Shown here piece by piece: positions 45,857-54,264 of a DNA stretch of 64,000 nt. The stretch comes from Acidobacteriota bacterium. Its GTDB lineage: Bacteria > Acidobacteriota > Thermoanaerobaculia > Gp7-AA8. Every line of letters begins with the position of its first letter. The first letter of the stretch is position 1. A program made the position numbers and the translations under genes. The DNA is taken from contig JAFATB010000020.1 of the NCBI GenBank assembly GCA_019244185.1, positions 83,261-147,260 on the forward strand, in the 5' to 3' direction. The notes below the pieces were generated by a model. The model did not search any database. It had not been told where the DNA came from and saw nothing but the letters and a program-made list of their open reading frames with translations.

Positions 45857-46882
45857 TCAGGCGATCGTGCGGCAGGTCGCCGCGACGGGTCCACGTCGCG
45901 CCGCCGTCGCTGCTTGCCGACAGCTGCCAGCGATCGTCTCCGCATCATCGGCGTCGACGCCGGCCGTGTACAACGTCCCGCCCGCGCGCGCGAAAAAATA
46001 CTCCGGCGGCACCTCGGGGCTGCCTTGCGGCAACACCAGTTGCCAGCTCGCGCCACCATCCGTCGAACGATAGACGCCGCCGGTGCCGATGGTCGTCGTG
46101 CGCGCGGCTCCGGCGAGAATCGTCGCGCCGTCGTCGGACGCGATGAGGAAGTCGTTGATCAGACCGGGGAACATCGAACGCCACGTCGCGCCGCCGTCCA
46201 CCGATTTCATCAGCGCGCGCACCGGCTGCAGCGTGCCGGCGGAATCGAGCGCCCGCCACTGCGCCATCCAGACGACGTTCTCATCGTGCGGATCGACGGC
46301 GATGCGCGTGATGATGCTGCGCGCAAACGCGGGCGTCGTCACCAGCCGCCAGTGCGCTCCGCCATCCGTCGACTTCAGCACGCCGTATCCCACGTGATCG
46401 CTGCCGGTCGCGGCGTAGATCACGTTCGGATTCGACGGCGCCATCGCCATCCCGGCGATCGAGAGGTCGTCCTGATCATCGCTCACCGGCCGGAACGATG
46501 TGCCGCCGTCCGTCGAACGCCAGATGCCGCCGCCCGACGTACCCACCACGATGTTCTCGGGATCGGCCGGCGAGATGATGATGCCGTTCACGCGTCCCGT
46601 CTGATCGTAGTCATCCGAGTGCGCGGCGAACGGTCCGATCGATTCCCAATGCGCCGGCGCAGCCGCGGCGTCGTGCTGCGCGTGCCACGCGCGCACGCGG
46701 CGCAGCGCCTCGTGTCGCGCGCCCGCCGGCGCGTCACAGGCGCGCGCGGAGAACGCGTCGCGCGCGGAATCTGCGGCTTCGGCCTCGAACCGATCGTAAC
46801 GGACGGCAGTGCGTTGGCCCGCGACGGCAGCAATGAGCAGCGCGGCGCAGGTCACGGTCAACATCGTTCGCGGCGTTCGCAT
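45857..46882 (-). CDS. BNR/VPS10-like repeat protein, exported N-terminal part
   Basis: From ATG at 46882. Signal peptide (LTVTCAALLIAAVAGQ), a charged helical stretch, then propeller blades with SGGGIWRSTDGG, VLKSTDGGAHW, LMKSVDGGATW and GVYRSTDGGASW. The last 25 residues are not repeat-like. The correct continuation (GDDRWQLSASSDGGATW) is in the -1 frame from about 45935. Together the two parts form one secreted propeller protein of about 735 residues. Confidence 0.8.
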   Translation of the reverse strand: MRTPRTMLTVTCAALLIAAVAGQRTAVRYDRFEAEAADSARDAFSARACDAPAGARHEALRRVRAWHAQHDAAAAPAHWESIGPFAAHSDDYDQTGRVNGIIISPADPENIVVGTSGGGIWRSTDGGTSFRPVSDDQDDLSIAGMAMAPSNPNVIYAATGSDHVGYGVLKSTDGGAHWRLVTTPAFARSIITRIAVDPHDENVVWMAQWRALDSAGTLQPVRALMKSVDGGATWRSMFPGLINDFLIASDDGATILAGAARTTTIGTGGVYRSTDGGASWQLVLPQGSPEVPPEYFFARAGGTLYTAGVDADDAETIAGSCRQAATAARRGPVAATCRTIA

Positions 46883-46889
46883 GCACGCG

Positions 46890-46895
46890 ATCGTA
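46890..46895 (-). promoter_or_regulatory. -10 hexamer TACGAT, leaderless-type
   Basis: On the minus strand TACGAT is 7 nt before ATG 46882. Confidence 0.45.
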
Positions 46896-46962
46896 GAAGA
46901 GCCAGCGTCATGCGGCGGCACGCGCGACCGCATCGTTTGCAACAGATTTACGCCCTGCGGCG

Positions 46963-47397
46963 CTACACCGGCTCGACGAGCTCGATCGCCGTTCCCGCGA
47001 CGCGCTCGAGCTCTTTCACCCGAAAGGTGAGCAGCGTCTTCGCGCCGGCTTCGATCGCGGCGTCGACGAGCGCGGCATCGTAGGCGTCGCCGCCGCCGAT
47101 CGCGTCGACGCTCCAGCGGCGCAGCTGCGACCACGCGTCGCGCGTGCGCGGGCCGACGACGCGCGCGGAGCTGAAGTTGCTGCGCAAGAGATGAAACGCT
47201 TCCGGATGCCCGAGGCGGTGCTGGGCGGGAAGGCTGGTGAGGATGGCGTAGCTTTCGACGAGCACCGGCGCGGGGAGCACGAGCGCTTTCCGTGCGAGCG
47301 CGGATTCGAGCGCCGCACACGCCGCGCGATGGCGTTCGTGCCACGACACGAGCGCGGCCACGACGACCGTGGCGTCGGCGGCGACGCCGGTCGCCAT
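46963..47397 (-). CDS. vapC: PIN-domain toxin (VapC-like)
   Basis: 144 residues. PIN nuclease pattern: N-terminal Asp in AADATVVVAALV, Glu in VLVESYAIL, and the C-terminal acidic cluster GGGDAYDAALVDAAIEAGA with TLLTFRVKEL. A typical Mg-dependent RNase toxin. Its start overlaps the antitoxin stop by ATGA (47397), the standard VapBC coupling. Confidence 0.88.
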   Translation of the reverse strand: MATGVAADATVVVAALVSWHERHRAACAALESALARKALVLPAPVLVESYAILTSLPAQHRLGHPEAFHLLRSNFSSARVVGPRTRDAWSQLRRWSVDAIGGGDAYDAALVDAAIEAGAKTLLTFRVKELERVAGTAIELVEPV

Positions 47398-47654
47398 CAG
47401 TCGCGCACCTTCCGCTGCGCCGCGCGCACGGTGCTGCGCGTCAGCGGCTCGCCGCCTTCGGCCGACACCGCCACCTGCAGCCGTCCGCGTTTCTCGATGC
47501 GCACCGGACGCCGCCGCGGCTCGATCTCGATGCGGCCCTCGCGGCAGGAGATCGTCAGAGGCATGCCCGGCTCGATGCCGGCTTCCTCGCGGATTTCCTT
47601 CGGGATGACCACGCGTCCGACGCGGTCGATGGTAATCGTGATGGGCTCAGCCAT
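47397..47654 (-). CDS. vapB: AbrB/MazE-type antitoxin (VapB-like)
   Basis: 85 residues from ATG at 47654. Swapped-hairpin DNA-binding domain IDRVGRVVIPKEIREEAGI at residues 10-30. The C-terminal half is basic, then RKVRD, probably the toxin-binding part. It should repress its own promoter and block VapC. Confidence 0.88.
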   Translation of the reverse strand: MAEPITITIDRVGRVVIPKEIREEAGIEPGMPLTISCREGRIEIEPRRRPVRIEKRGRLQVAVSAEGGEPLTRSTVRAAQRKVRD

Positions 47655-47664
47655 GGCAATCCGT

Positions 47665-47674
47665 ATGGTAACGT
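47665..47674. promoter_or_regulatory. Bidirectional promoter core between vapB and S9 peptidase
   Basis: ATGGTAACGT. The minus-strand -10 TACCAT (47670-47665) is 10 nt before vapB ATG. The plus-strand -10 TAACGT (47669-47674) is 7 nt before ATG 47682. They share TA, the same arrangement as at 23060-23069. Confidence 0.55.
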
Positions 47675-47681
47675 ATTTGCC

Positions 47682-48698
47682 ATGAAACGCCTCGCCGCTC
47701 TTCTGACGCTCGCACTGCCGTTTGCGTTGCCGCTGGCGGCGCAGCAATCGTCCGCGTCGCAGCCCGATCCCACCGCGGCCGCGCTGCAATCGTACGCGAA
47801 CGCCACCGGCCACGCCTTCGAGGACGTCGACCGCGAGATCGACGATTTGATGTGGCACCAACGCCTCGGCGACGTGGCCGACATCGACCAGTTCGAGATC
47901 GCCAGCAGCAAGCCGTCGCGCGAGAAAAATCCCACCGGCCAGAACGCCGGCAACGCCGTCATCCTCCCACTCTACGTCTTCGCGCCGAAGGGCCTTCACG
48001 GCCGCGCGCCGATGATCGTCTTTGTCCACGGCGGCGTGCATGGCCGCATGACCTCCGATTACGCGCACGTTCTGCGCGAGCTTCTCGGCCACGGCTACGT
48101 CATCGTCGCGCCCGAGTACCGCGGCTCGATCGGTCACGGCGAGGACTTCTACGATCAGATCGACTACGGCGGCGCGGAAATCGACGACGTGCACGACGCG
48201 CGCAACTGGGCCGTCGAGAATCTGCCGAACGTCGATCCGAAGCGCATCGGCATCATCGGCTGGAGCCACGGCGGCTTCCAGACGCTGATGAACGTCCTCA
48301 CGTGGCCGGACGACTATCAGGTCGCGTACGCGGGCGTGCCGGTGAGCGATCTCGTCGCGCGCATGGGCTACAAGAGCGCCGGCTACCGCGCGACGTTCGA
48401 GGAGTTCATCGGCAAGCAGGCCGAGGACAACGTGATGGAGTACCGGCGCCGCTCGCCGGTCTTTCACGCGGACAAGCTGAAGACGCCGCTGCTGATCCAC
48501 ACCAACACGAACGACGAGGACGTGAACGTGCTCGAAGTCGAGCACATGATCGACGCGTTGAAGGCGGCCGGAAAGAAGTTCGAGTACAAGATCTATCAGG
48601 ACGCGCCGGGCGGACATCGCTTCAACCGCATCGACACGAAACTCGCACGCGAGTCGCGCGCCGAGGTGTGGACGTTCCTCGACCGGTATTTGAAGTAG
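47682..48698 (+). CDS. Exported prolyl-oligopeptidase-type (S9) hydrolase
   Basis: 338 residues with a signal peptide ending LAAQ. Oxyanion region FVHGGVHG, nucleophile elbow GWSHGG (Ser about residue 194), acidic member in TNTNDEDV and His in PGGHRF. There is no N-terminal propeller, so it is a single-domain member like the catalytic half of S9 peptidases or a feruloyl-esterase-type enzyme. Its stop overlaps the -10 of the next gene. Confidence 0.88.
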   Translation: MKRLAALLTLALPFALPLAAQQSSASQPDPTAAALQSYANATGHAFEDVDREIDDLMWHQRLGDVADIDQFEIASSKPSREKNPTGQNAGNAVILPLYVFAPKGLHGRAPMIVFVHGGVHGRMTSDYAHVLRELLGHGYVIVAPEYRGSIGHGEDFYDQIDYGGAEIDDVHDARNWAVENLPNVDPKRIGIIGWSHGGFQTLMNVLTWPDDYQVAYAGVPVSDLVARMGYKSAGYRATFEEFIGKQAEDNVMEYRRRSPVFHADKLKTPLLIHTNTNDEDVNVLEVEHMIDALKAAGKKFEYKIYQDAPGGHRFNRIDTKLARESRAEVWTFLDRYLK

Positions 48699-48701
48699 AT
48701 T
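48696..48701 (+). promoter_or_regulatory. -10 hexamer TAGATT, leaderless-type
   Basis: The hexamer includes the TAG stop of the previous gene and is 9 nt before ATG 48711. Confidence 0.45.
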
Positions 48702-48710
48702 CCGGCCTGC

Positions 48711-50768
48711 ATGAGACGGATCGTTCTGGCAGGCCTTCTTCTCCTCGCCCCCGCCCTCGCCGCGCTCGAGGGCAAATGGACGCCGCAGCAGATGCTGCAG
48801 CTCGACCCCGCGTGGCTGAAACAGCAGGGACTCGCGCTGCCGCCGTCGCGCTTGTGGGATCCCGCGCGCGGCAGAGGCCTCCTCGCCGCGACCGTGAACG
48901 TCGGCGGCTGCTCCGGCGGCTTCATCTCGCGCGACGGACTCTTCATCACGAACCACCACTGTCTCTTCGGCATCCTGCAGGAGCACGCGACGCCGCAGAA
49001 CGACATCATCACGAACGGCTTCCTCGCGCGGACGCGTGAGGCGGAGCTGCGCGGCCGGACTACCCGTTTGACGTTCCCGCGACGCTTCGTCGACGTGACG
49101 AAAGACGTGCTCGCGGCGGTTCCGAAAGACGCGACCGACGCGCAGCGCTACCGCGCGATCGAGCGCAAGTCGAACGAGCTCGTCGCCGCGTGCGAGCAGA
49201 AGCCGGGCACGCGCTGCCGCGTCGCCGCGCACGACTCCGGTGTGCAGTACGTGCTGCAGGAGATGGCCGAGATCGCGGACGTGCGGCTCGTCTTCGCGCC
49301 GCCGCGCGCGGTCGGCGAATACGGCGGCGAGATCGACAACTGGATGTGGCCGCGGCACACCGGCGACTTCGCCATCGGCCGCGCGTACGTCGACGGCCAG
49401 CCGTTCCATCCCGAGTTCTTCTTCCCCATCTCCGCGAAAGGCGCCGCGCCGAAGGACTTCGTGATGGTGCTCGGCTACCCCGGCATCACCTACCGCTCGC
49501 TGACCGCCGACGAGATGGAAGAGCGCACGCTCTTCTTCGGCGCGCGCGCCGACGTCTACGGCGAATGGCTGCGCCTCATCGACGAGGCGACGAAAGGCGA
49601 CGCCGCCGGCACGATCGCGCTGGCGAGCGACGTCAAGTCGCTGGCGAACTCGCAGAAAAACGCGGAAGGGCAGCTCGCCGGCTTCAAACGCGGCAGCATT
49701 CTCGAACGCCAGCGCACGAACGATCGCGCGGTGCTGCGCGCGCATCCCGAGGCCGCGGTCGCGTACGACGGACTCGCGGAGATGGCGCGTGAGAAGACGC
49801 AAACGCTCACGCGCGACTTTCTCCTCGATCGCCTGCGCATGACGCCGACGAGCCTCGGCGCGAACGGGCCGAAGGCGCTCGTCTTCGCCGTCGCCGTCGC
49901 GCGCTCGTCGCTCGAACGGCAGAAGCCCGACGCCGAACGCGACGAGACCTTCATGCAGCGGACGATCGGCCGCGTGCGCGATCAGCTCGAGCGGATGCAG
50001 AAGAGCTTCTACGCGCCCGCCGACCGCGCGATGCTCGCGTCGTATCTGCGCCGCGCCGCCGCGCTGCCGCAGTCGCAGCACATCGCCGCGCTCGACGACC
50101 TCGCGCCGCACCTCGACGAGCTCTACGCGCAGTCGAAGCTCTTCGACGTCGGCGAACGTCTGCACATGTTCGACGAAACGCCGGAGCAGTTGCACGCGCG
50201 CCACGATCCGCTCCTCGAGGCGGGCTTCGCGCTCGACCGCGAGCTGCGCGCGATGATGGAACGCCGCGATCGCTGGGAAGGCACGAGCTCGCGGCTACGT
50301 CCCGTCTGGCGGCGCGCGGTCGCAGCGCAGCGCGGACGTCCGCTCGATCCCGACGCGAACGGCACGCTGCGCGTCAGCTTCGCGCACGTGCAGGGTTACG
50401 CGCCGCGTGACGGCGTCTGGTACACGCCGCAGACCACACTGCGCGGAGTCATCGAGAAGCACACCGGCACCGAGCCGTTCAACGTGCCCGAATCAGTTCT
50501 GCGCGCGGCGCCCAAAGCGCTCGATCTTCCCGTCGACTTTCTCGCCGACGCCGACACCACCGGCGGCAACTCCGGCAGCCCGACCGTCAACGCGCGCGGT
50601 GAGCTCGTCGGCGTGAACTTCGATCGCGTGTGGGAGAACGTCGCCAACGACTTCGGCTTCAACGAGGACGTCGGCCGCAACATCAACGTCGACGTGCGTT
50701 ACTTGCTCTGGCTGCTGCGTGATGTACAACATGCAGACGAGCTGCTCGGAGAGCTCGGCGTCCGCTGA
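48711..50768 (+). CDS. S46-family dipeptidyl peptidase (DPP7/DPP11-like)
   Basis: 685 residues with a signal peptide (ending ALAAL). Chymotrypsin-like S46 enzyme: catalytic His in FITNHHC (about residue 80), GGEIDNWMWPRHTGDF region with the catalytic Asp, and Ser in TTGGNSGSP (about residue 617). The family removes dipeptides from peptide N-termini in the periplasm. Specificity (DPP7 or DPP11) is not decided here. Complete length for the family. Confidence 0.95.
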   Translation: MRRIVLAGLLLLAPALAALEGKWTPQQMLQLDPAWLKQQGLALPPSRLWDPARGRGLLAATVNVGGCSGGFISRDGLFITNHHCLFGILQEHATPQNDIITNGFLARTREAELRGRTTRLTFPRRFVDVTKDVLAAVPKDATDAQRYRAIERKSNELVAACEQKPGTRCRVAAHDSGVQYVLQEMAEIADVRLVFAPPRAVGEYGGEIDNWMWPRHTGDFAIGRAYVDGQPFHPEFFFPISAKGAAPKDFVMVLGYPGITYRSLTADEMEERTLFFGARADVYGEWLRLIDEATKGDAAGTIALASDVKSLANSQKNAEGQLAGFKRGSILERQRTNDRAVLRAHPEAAVAYDGLAEMAREKTQTLTRDFLLDRLRMTPTSLGANGPKALVFAVAVARSSLERQKPDAERDETFMQRTIGRVRDQLERMQKSFYAPADRAMLASYLRRAAALPQSQHIAALDDLAPHLDELYAQSKLFDVGERLHMFDETPEQLHARHDPLLEAGFALDRELRAMMERRDRWEGTSSRLRPVWRRAVAAQRGRPLDPDANGTLRVSFAHVQGYAPRDGVWYTPQTTLRGVIEKHTGTEPFNVPESVLRAAPKALDLPVDFLADADTTGGNSGSPTVNARGELVGVNFDRVWENVANDFGFNEDVGRNINVDVRYLLWLLRDVQHADELLGELGVR

Positions 50769-50774
50769 CGCGCA

Positions 50775-53363
50775 ATGCTGCCTGCATCGACACAGCTGGG
50801 ACCCTACAAGATCGTCGCGCCGATCGGCGCCGGCGGCATGGGCGAGGTGTATCGCGCGCTCGACACGCGGCTCGGGCGCGAGGTGGCGATCAAGGTGCTG
50901 TCGCAGAGCCTCTCGCGCGATGCCGAGGCGCTGCGGCGGTTCGAGCAGGAAGCGCGCGCGGTCGGGATGCTCAACCATCCGAACATCGTCGCGATCTACG
51001 ACATCGGCAGCGAGGGTGAGCTCAAGTACATCGTCTCGGAGCTGCTCGAAGGCGAGTCGCTGCGCGCGCGGCTGCGCGTCGGTCCGGTGTCGGCGCGCAA
51101 GGCCACGGATTACGCGGTGCAGATCGCGCGCGGACTCGCCGCGGCGCACGAGAAAGGGATCGTGCATCGCGATCTCAAGCCGGAGAACATCTTCATCACG
51201 CGCGACGGCCAGGTGAAGATCCTCGACTTCGGCCTCGTGAAGCTCGTGCACGGCCGCGCGTTCGGCGCGAGCGCAGAGAACGTCGACGAGCACGCGCCGA
51301 CGCTCCCCGTGACGCCGACGGAGCCCGGCCGCATCCTCGGCACGGTCGGCTACATGGCGCCCGAGCAGGTGCGCGGCTCGTCCGGCGATCACCGCTCCGA
51401 CATCTTCTCGTTCGGCGCGATCCTCTACGAGATGGTCGCCGGCGTGCCCGCGTTCCGCGCGGAGTCGCCGGTCGAAACGCTCAACGCGATCCTCAAAGAA
51501 GAGCCGCGCGATCTGCTCGAGCTCGGACTGCGCGTGCCGCCCGCGCTCGATCGCGTCGTGCATCACTGTCTCGAGAAGAATCCCGACGAACGCTTCCAGT
51601 CCGCGCGCGATCTCGCGTTCGGCCTCGGATCGATGTCGGGACTGACCAGCCAGGCCATCTCGTATCGCACGTTCTACGCGTGGCGTCCGCGCGCGCTCGT
51701 GCGTCCGGCGCTCATCACGCTCGCCGTCGCCGCCGTGCTCGCGCTCGCGTACGCGCTCGGCACGCGCAACGGCACGAAGCCGCCCGCGCAGTTCCGCCGC
51801 ATCACGTTCCGCAGCGGCACGATTCTCTCCGCGCGGTTCGCGCCCGACGGACAGACGGTGCTCTACGGCGCGCGCTGGGCGGGCCGGCCGATCGGCATCT
51901 ACAGCGTGCGTTCCGACGCGCCGGAGTCGCGCGACCTCGGCTACGGCGTCGCGGACATTCTCGCGGTCTCGTCGACAGGCCAGCTGGCGATCTCGCTCGA
52001 CCGCCATCCGATCGGCTACCTCCGCGACAGCGGCACGCTCGCGCAGGTGCCGATCGGCGGCGGCACGCCGCGCGCGATGCTCGAAGACGTCGAGGCCGCG
52101 GACTGGAGTCCGGACGGCAAGTCGCTCGCGATCGTGCGCAGCGTCGACGGAAAGTCGCGGCTCGAGTTCCCGATCGGAACGGTGCTCTACGAGAGCGCCG
52201 GCTGGATCAGCAATCCGCGCTTCTCCCCTGCCGGCGACGCCATCGCATTCCTCGATCATCCCTTCATCAACGACGACCGCGGCACGGTGAGCCTCGTGCC
52301 GCTCGGCGACCGCACGCATCGCGCCGTGACGAAGGAGTACGCGAGCGTGCAGGGGCTGGCGTGGTCGCACGACGAGCTGTGGTACGCGGCGGACGAGCGC
52401 GGCTCGTCGCACGCGCGGTCCGTCCTCGCGAGCACGCGCGGCGGCAGGACGCGCGTCGTCGCGACGAGCGCGGGCTGGCTGTGGCTGCACGACGTGTCGA
52501 AGGACGGACGCGCGCTCGTCTCGCAGCAGAACGTGCGCGCCGGCATTCTCGCGTCGGTCCCGGGTGAAACGCAGGAACGCGATCTCTCGTGGCTCGACTT
52601 CTCCGTCGTCCGCGATCTCTCGAACGACGGCCGGACGATCCTCTTTTCGGAATCGGGCGAAGCCGGCGGCGAGGTGTTCGGCATTTACCTGCGCAACATC
52701 GACGGCGCGCCGCCCGTGCGTCTCGGCGACGGCACCGCGGAGTCGCTGTCACCCGACGGGCGGTTCGTCTTGTCGATCACGCGCGACAAGAAGCCGGCGC
52801 AGATCGTGATGCTGCCGACCGGCACCGGGCAGCCGTCGCAGCTCACGCACGACGCGATCAATCATCGCAACGGGCGCTGGTTTCCAGACGGCACGCACAT
52901 CCTCTTTTCGGGCGACGCACCCGGACAGCCGCCGCGGCTCTGGATGCAGGCCACCGACGGCAGCGCGCCCCGCGCGATCGCGCCGCCGGGCACGATCGGC
53001 TCGCTGATCACGCCGGACAGCACGCGCGTCCTCGGCCGCACCACGAGCCGGACGTTCTTCCTCTATCCGATCGACGGCAGCGCGCCGGTGCCCGTGCCCG
53101 CGCTGCGCGGCGGCGACGTGCCGATCCGCTTCACGAGCGATGGCCGCTTCGTCTTCGTGTCGACGTTCGGCAAGATTCCGGCGGCGCTCACGCGCGTCGA
53201 TCTCATCAGCGGCGAGCGCACGCCGTGGCGCACGGTCATGCCCGCCGATCCGTCGGGGCTCATCAATGTCGGCCCCGCGTGGCCGAGCGCGGACGGCCGG
53301 ACGATCGTCTACAGCTACACGCGCTTGTTGTCCGATCTGTATCTCGTCGACGGGGCCGAATGA
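50775..53363 (+). CDS. Ser/Thr protein kinase with extracellular TolB/WD40-like domain
   Basis: 862 residues. Residues 10-275 are an eukaryotic-type kinase: IGAGGMGEVYRA, Lys in VAIKVL, HRDLKPEN (about 132), DFGLVKL, and GTVGYMAPEQV. A transmembrane helix at about 305-325 separates it from a 530-residue beta-propeller with TolB-like strands (DWSPDGKSLAIVR, NDGRTILFSES, SPDGRFVLS). This architecture is common in Acidobacteriota. Probably senses an outer ligand. Confidence 0.95.
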   Translation: MLPASTQLGPYKIVAPIGAGGMGEVYRALDTRLGREVAIKVLSQSLSRDAEALRRFEQEARAVGMLNHPNIVAIYDIGSEGELKYIVSELLEGESLRARLRVGPVSARKATDYAVQIARGLAAAHEKGIVHRDLKPENIFITRDGQVKILDFGLVKLVHGRAFGASAENVDEHAPTLPVTPTEPGRILGTVGYMAPEQVRGSSGDHRSDIFSFGAILYEMVAGVPAFRAESPVETLNAILKEEPRDLLELGLRVPPALDRVVHHCLEKNPDERFQSARDLAFGLGSMSGLTSQAISYRTFYAWRPRALVRPALITLAVAAVLALAYALGTRNGTKPPAQFRRITFRSGTILSARFAPDGQTVLYGARWAGRPIGIYSVRSDAPESRDLGYGVADILAVSSTGQLAISLDRHPIGYLRDSGTLAQVPIGGGTPRAMLEDVEAADWSPDGKSLAIVRSVDGKSRLEFPIGTVLYESAGWISNPRFSPAGDAIAFLDHPFINDDRGTVSLVPLGDRTHRAVTKEYASVQGLAWSHDELWYAADERGSSHARSVLASTRGGRTRVVATSAGWLWLHDVSKDGRALVSQQNVRAGILASVPGETQERDLSWLDFSVVRDLSNDGRTILFSESGEAGGEVFGIYLRNIDGAPPVRLGDGTAESLSPDGRFVLSITRDKKPAQIVMLPTGTGQPSQLTHDAINHRNGRWFPDGTHILFSGDAPGQPPRLWMQATDGSAPRAIAPPGTIGSLITPDSTRVLGRTTSRTFFLYPIDGSAPVPVPALRGGDVPIRFTSDGRFVFVSTFGKIPAALTRVDLISGERTPWRTVMPADPSGLINVGPAWPSADGRTIVYSYTRLLSDLYLVDGAE

Positions 53364-53401
53364 GTAACGCTTTTGCATTAGTGACGTCGTAAGGAATGAC
53401 G

Positions 53402-53809
53402 ATGAAAGCAGCCACAACCACACTCTTCGTCCTTCTCCTCGCCGCCTTCAGCGCACAGGCGCAGACGGACACGGAGACCGACCGCCCCGACTATTCGCGC
53501 GACAACCTCCAGCGCGTTCTCTCCGTGCAGACGGAAGAGCCGCAGACCGGCCGCGACGTGCAGTACGACATCGGCGCGGTCTCGTTCCGCGCCCTCGGCA
53601 CGCGCTGGCGCTTCAACTATCTCCCGATCATGATGCCGCTCGTCGGCACCCGTCAGACGGCGACCTGGGAATGGCCCGACGCGTTCTCCCTGACGAACAC
53701 CCCCATCGCCATGCCCGCCCGCGCCTGGCGCGCGAGCCGGCAGCTGAGCGCGGAGCGGAAGCGCATCGAGCGGATGACCAAGGCCACGGTGAGGGTGAAG
53801 ACGGAGTAG
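53402..53809 (+). CDS. Small exported protein, unknown
   Basis: About 135 residues from ATG at 53402 (AAGGA six nt upstream). Signal peptide ending SAQAQ. The mature part is charged and proline-poor, with no recognised motif. It lies 38 nt after the kinase gene. Confidence 0.55.
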   Translation: MKAATTTLFVLLLAAFSAQAQTDTETDRPDYSRDNLQRVLSVQTEEPQTGRDVQYDIGAVSFRALGTRWRFNYLPIMMPLVGTRQTATWEWPDAFSLTNTPIAMPARAWRASRQLSAERKRIERMTKATVRVKTE

Positions 53810-53829
53810 GCGGCGGCGCGGCGCTTCGG

Positions 53830-54198
53830 TCAGCGAAGAACGCACGACGCGGCGAGCGCCGGCGCGGGTTGCGCATCGTCGCGCCGATCGTTGGCGGCCA
53901 TCGGATCGTCGCAGATCGGCGGACAGTCTTCATAAATGTCGTTCACGATGTCGATGCCGCACGAGGTGATGCCCCACGAAGAAAGCGAGTTGTCGCAGTC
54001 GCGAATCTCCTCGCCGATGACGTCGGGGAACGGAACCGTGGGGCCGGCCACGGTCGGGCAATACGCCACGCCGTTGTAGATCGATCCCATGTGCTGCCGG
54101 ATGTGACGCTGAACGCCGTACTCACAGGCGGCGCTGGCGGAAGGCGTGGCGGCAAGCATAAGCAACACGACGACGAGGGCCGCGAACACTGATTTCAT
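53830..54198 (-). CDS. Small Cys-containing exported protein
   Basis: 122 residues from ATG at 54198, with AAGGAG upstream. Signal peptide ending ASAACEY. Seven Cys in the mature part (for example RDCDNSLSSWGITSCG and EDCPPICDD) could form disulfides. No family recognised. Convergent with the 53402 gene. Confidence 0.65.
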   Translation of the reverse strand: MKSVFAALVVVLLMLAATPSASAACEYGVQRHIRQHMGSIYNGVAYCPTVAGPTVPFPDVIGEEIRDCDNSLSSWGITSCGIDIVNDIYEDCPPICDDPMAANDRRDDAQPAPALAASCVLR

Positions 54199-54264
54199 CG
54201 GAGACTCCTTACATAAGGAGGGCCGTAGAGCCACGAATCCCTACCCGCCGCCGGTGCCTTGCCC

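Noticed and set aside
47397..50204. Minus-strand ORF of 935 codons
   Set aside because: Only its last 85 codons (vapB) are real; the rest is antisense to the S9 and S46 peptidases.
50493..52490. Minus-strand ORF of 665 codons
   Set aside because: Antisense of the Ser/Thr kinase, no domain signature.
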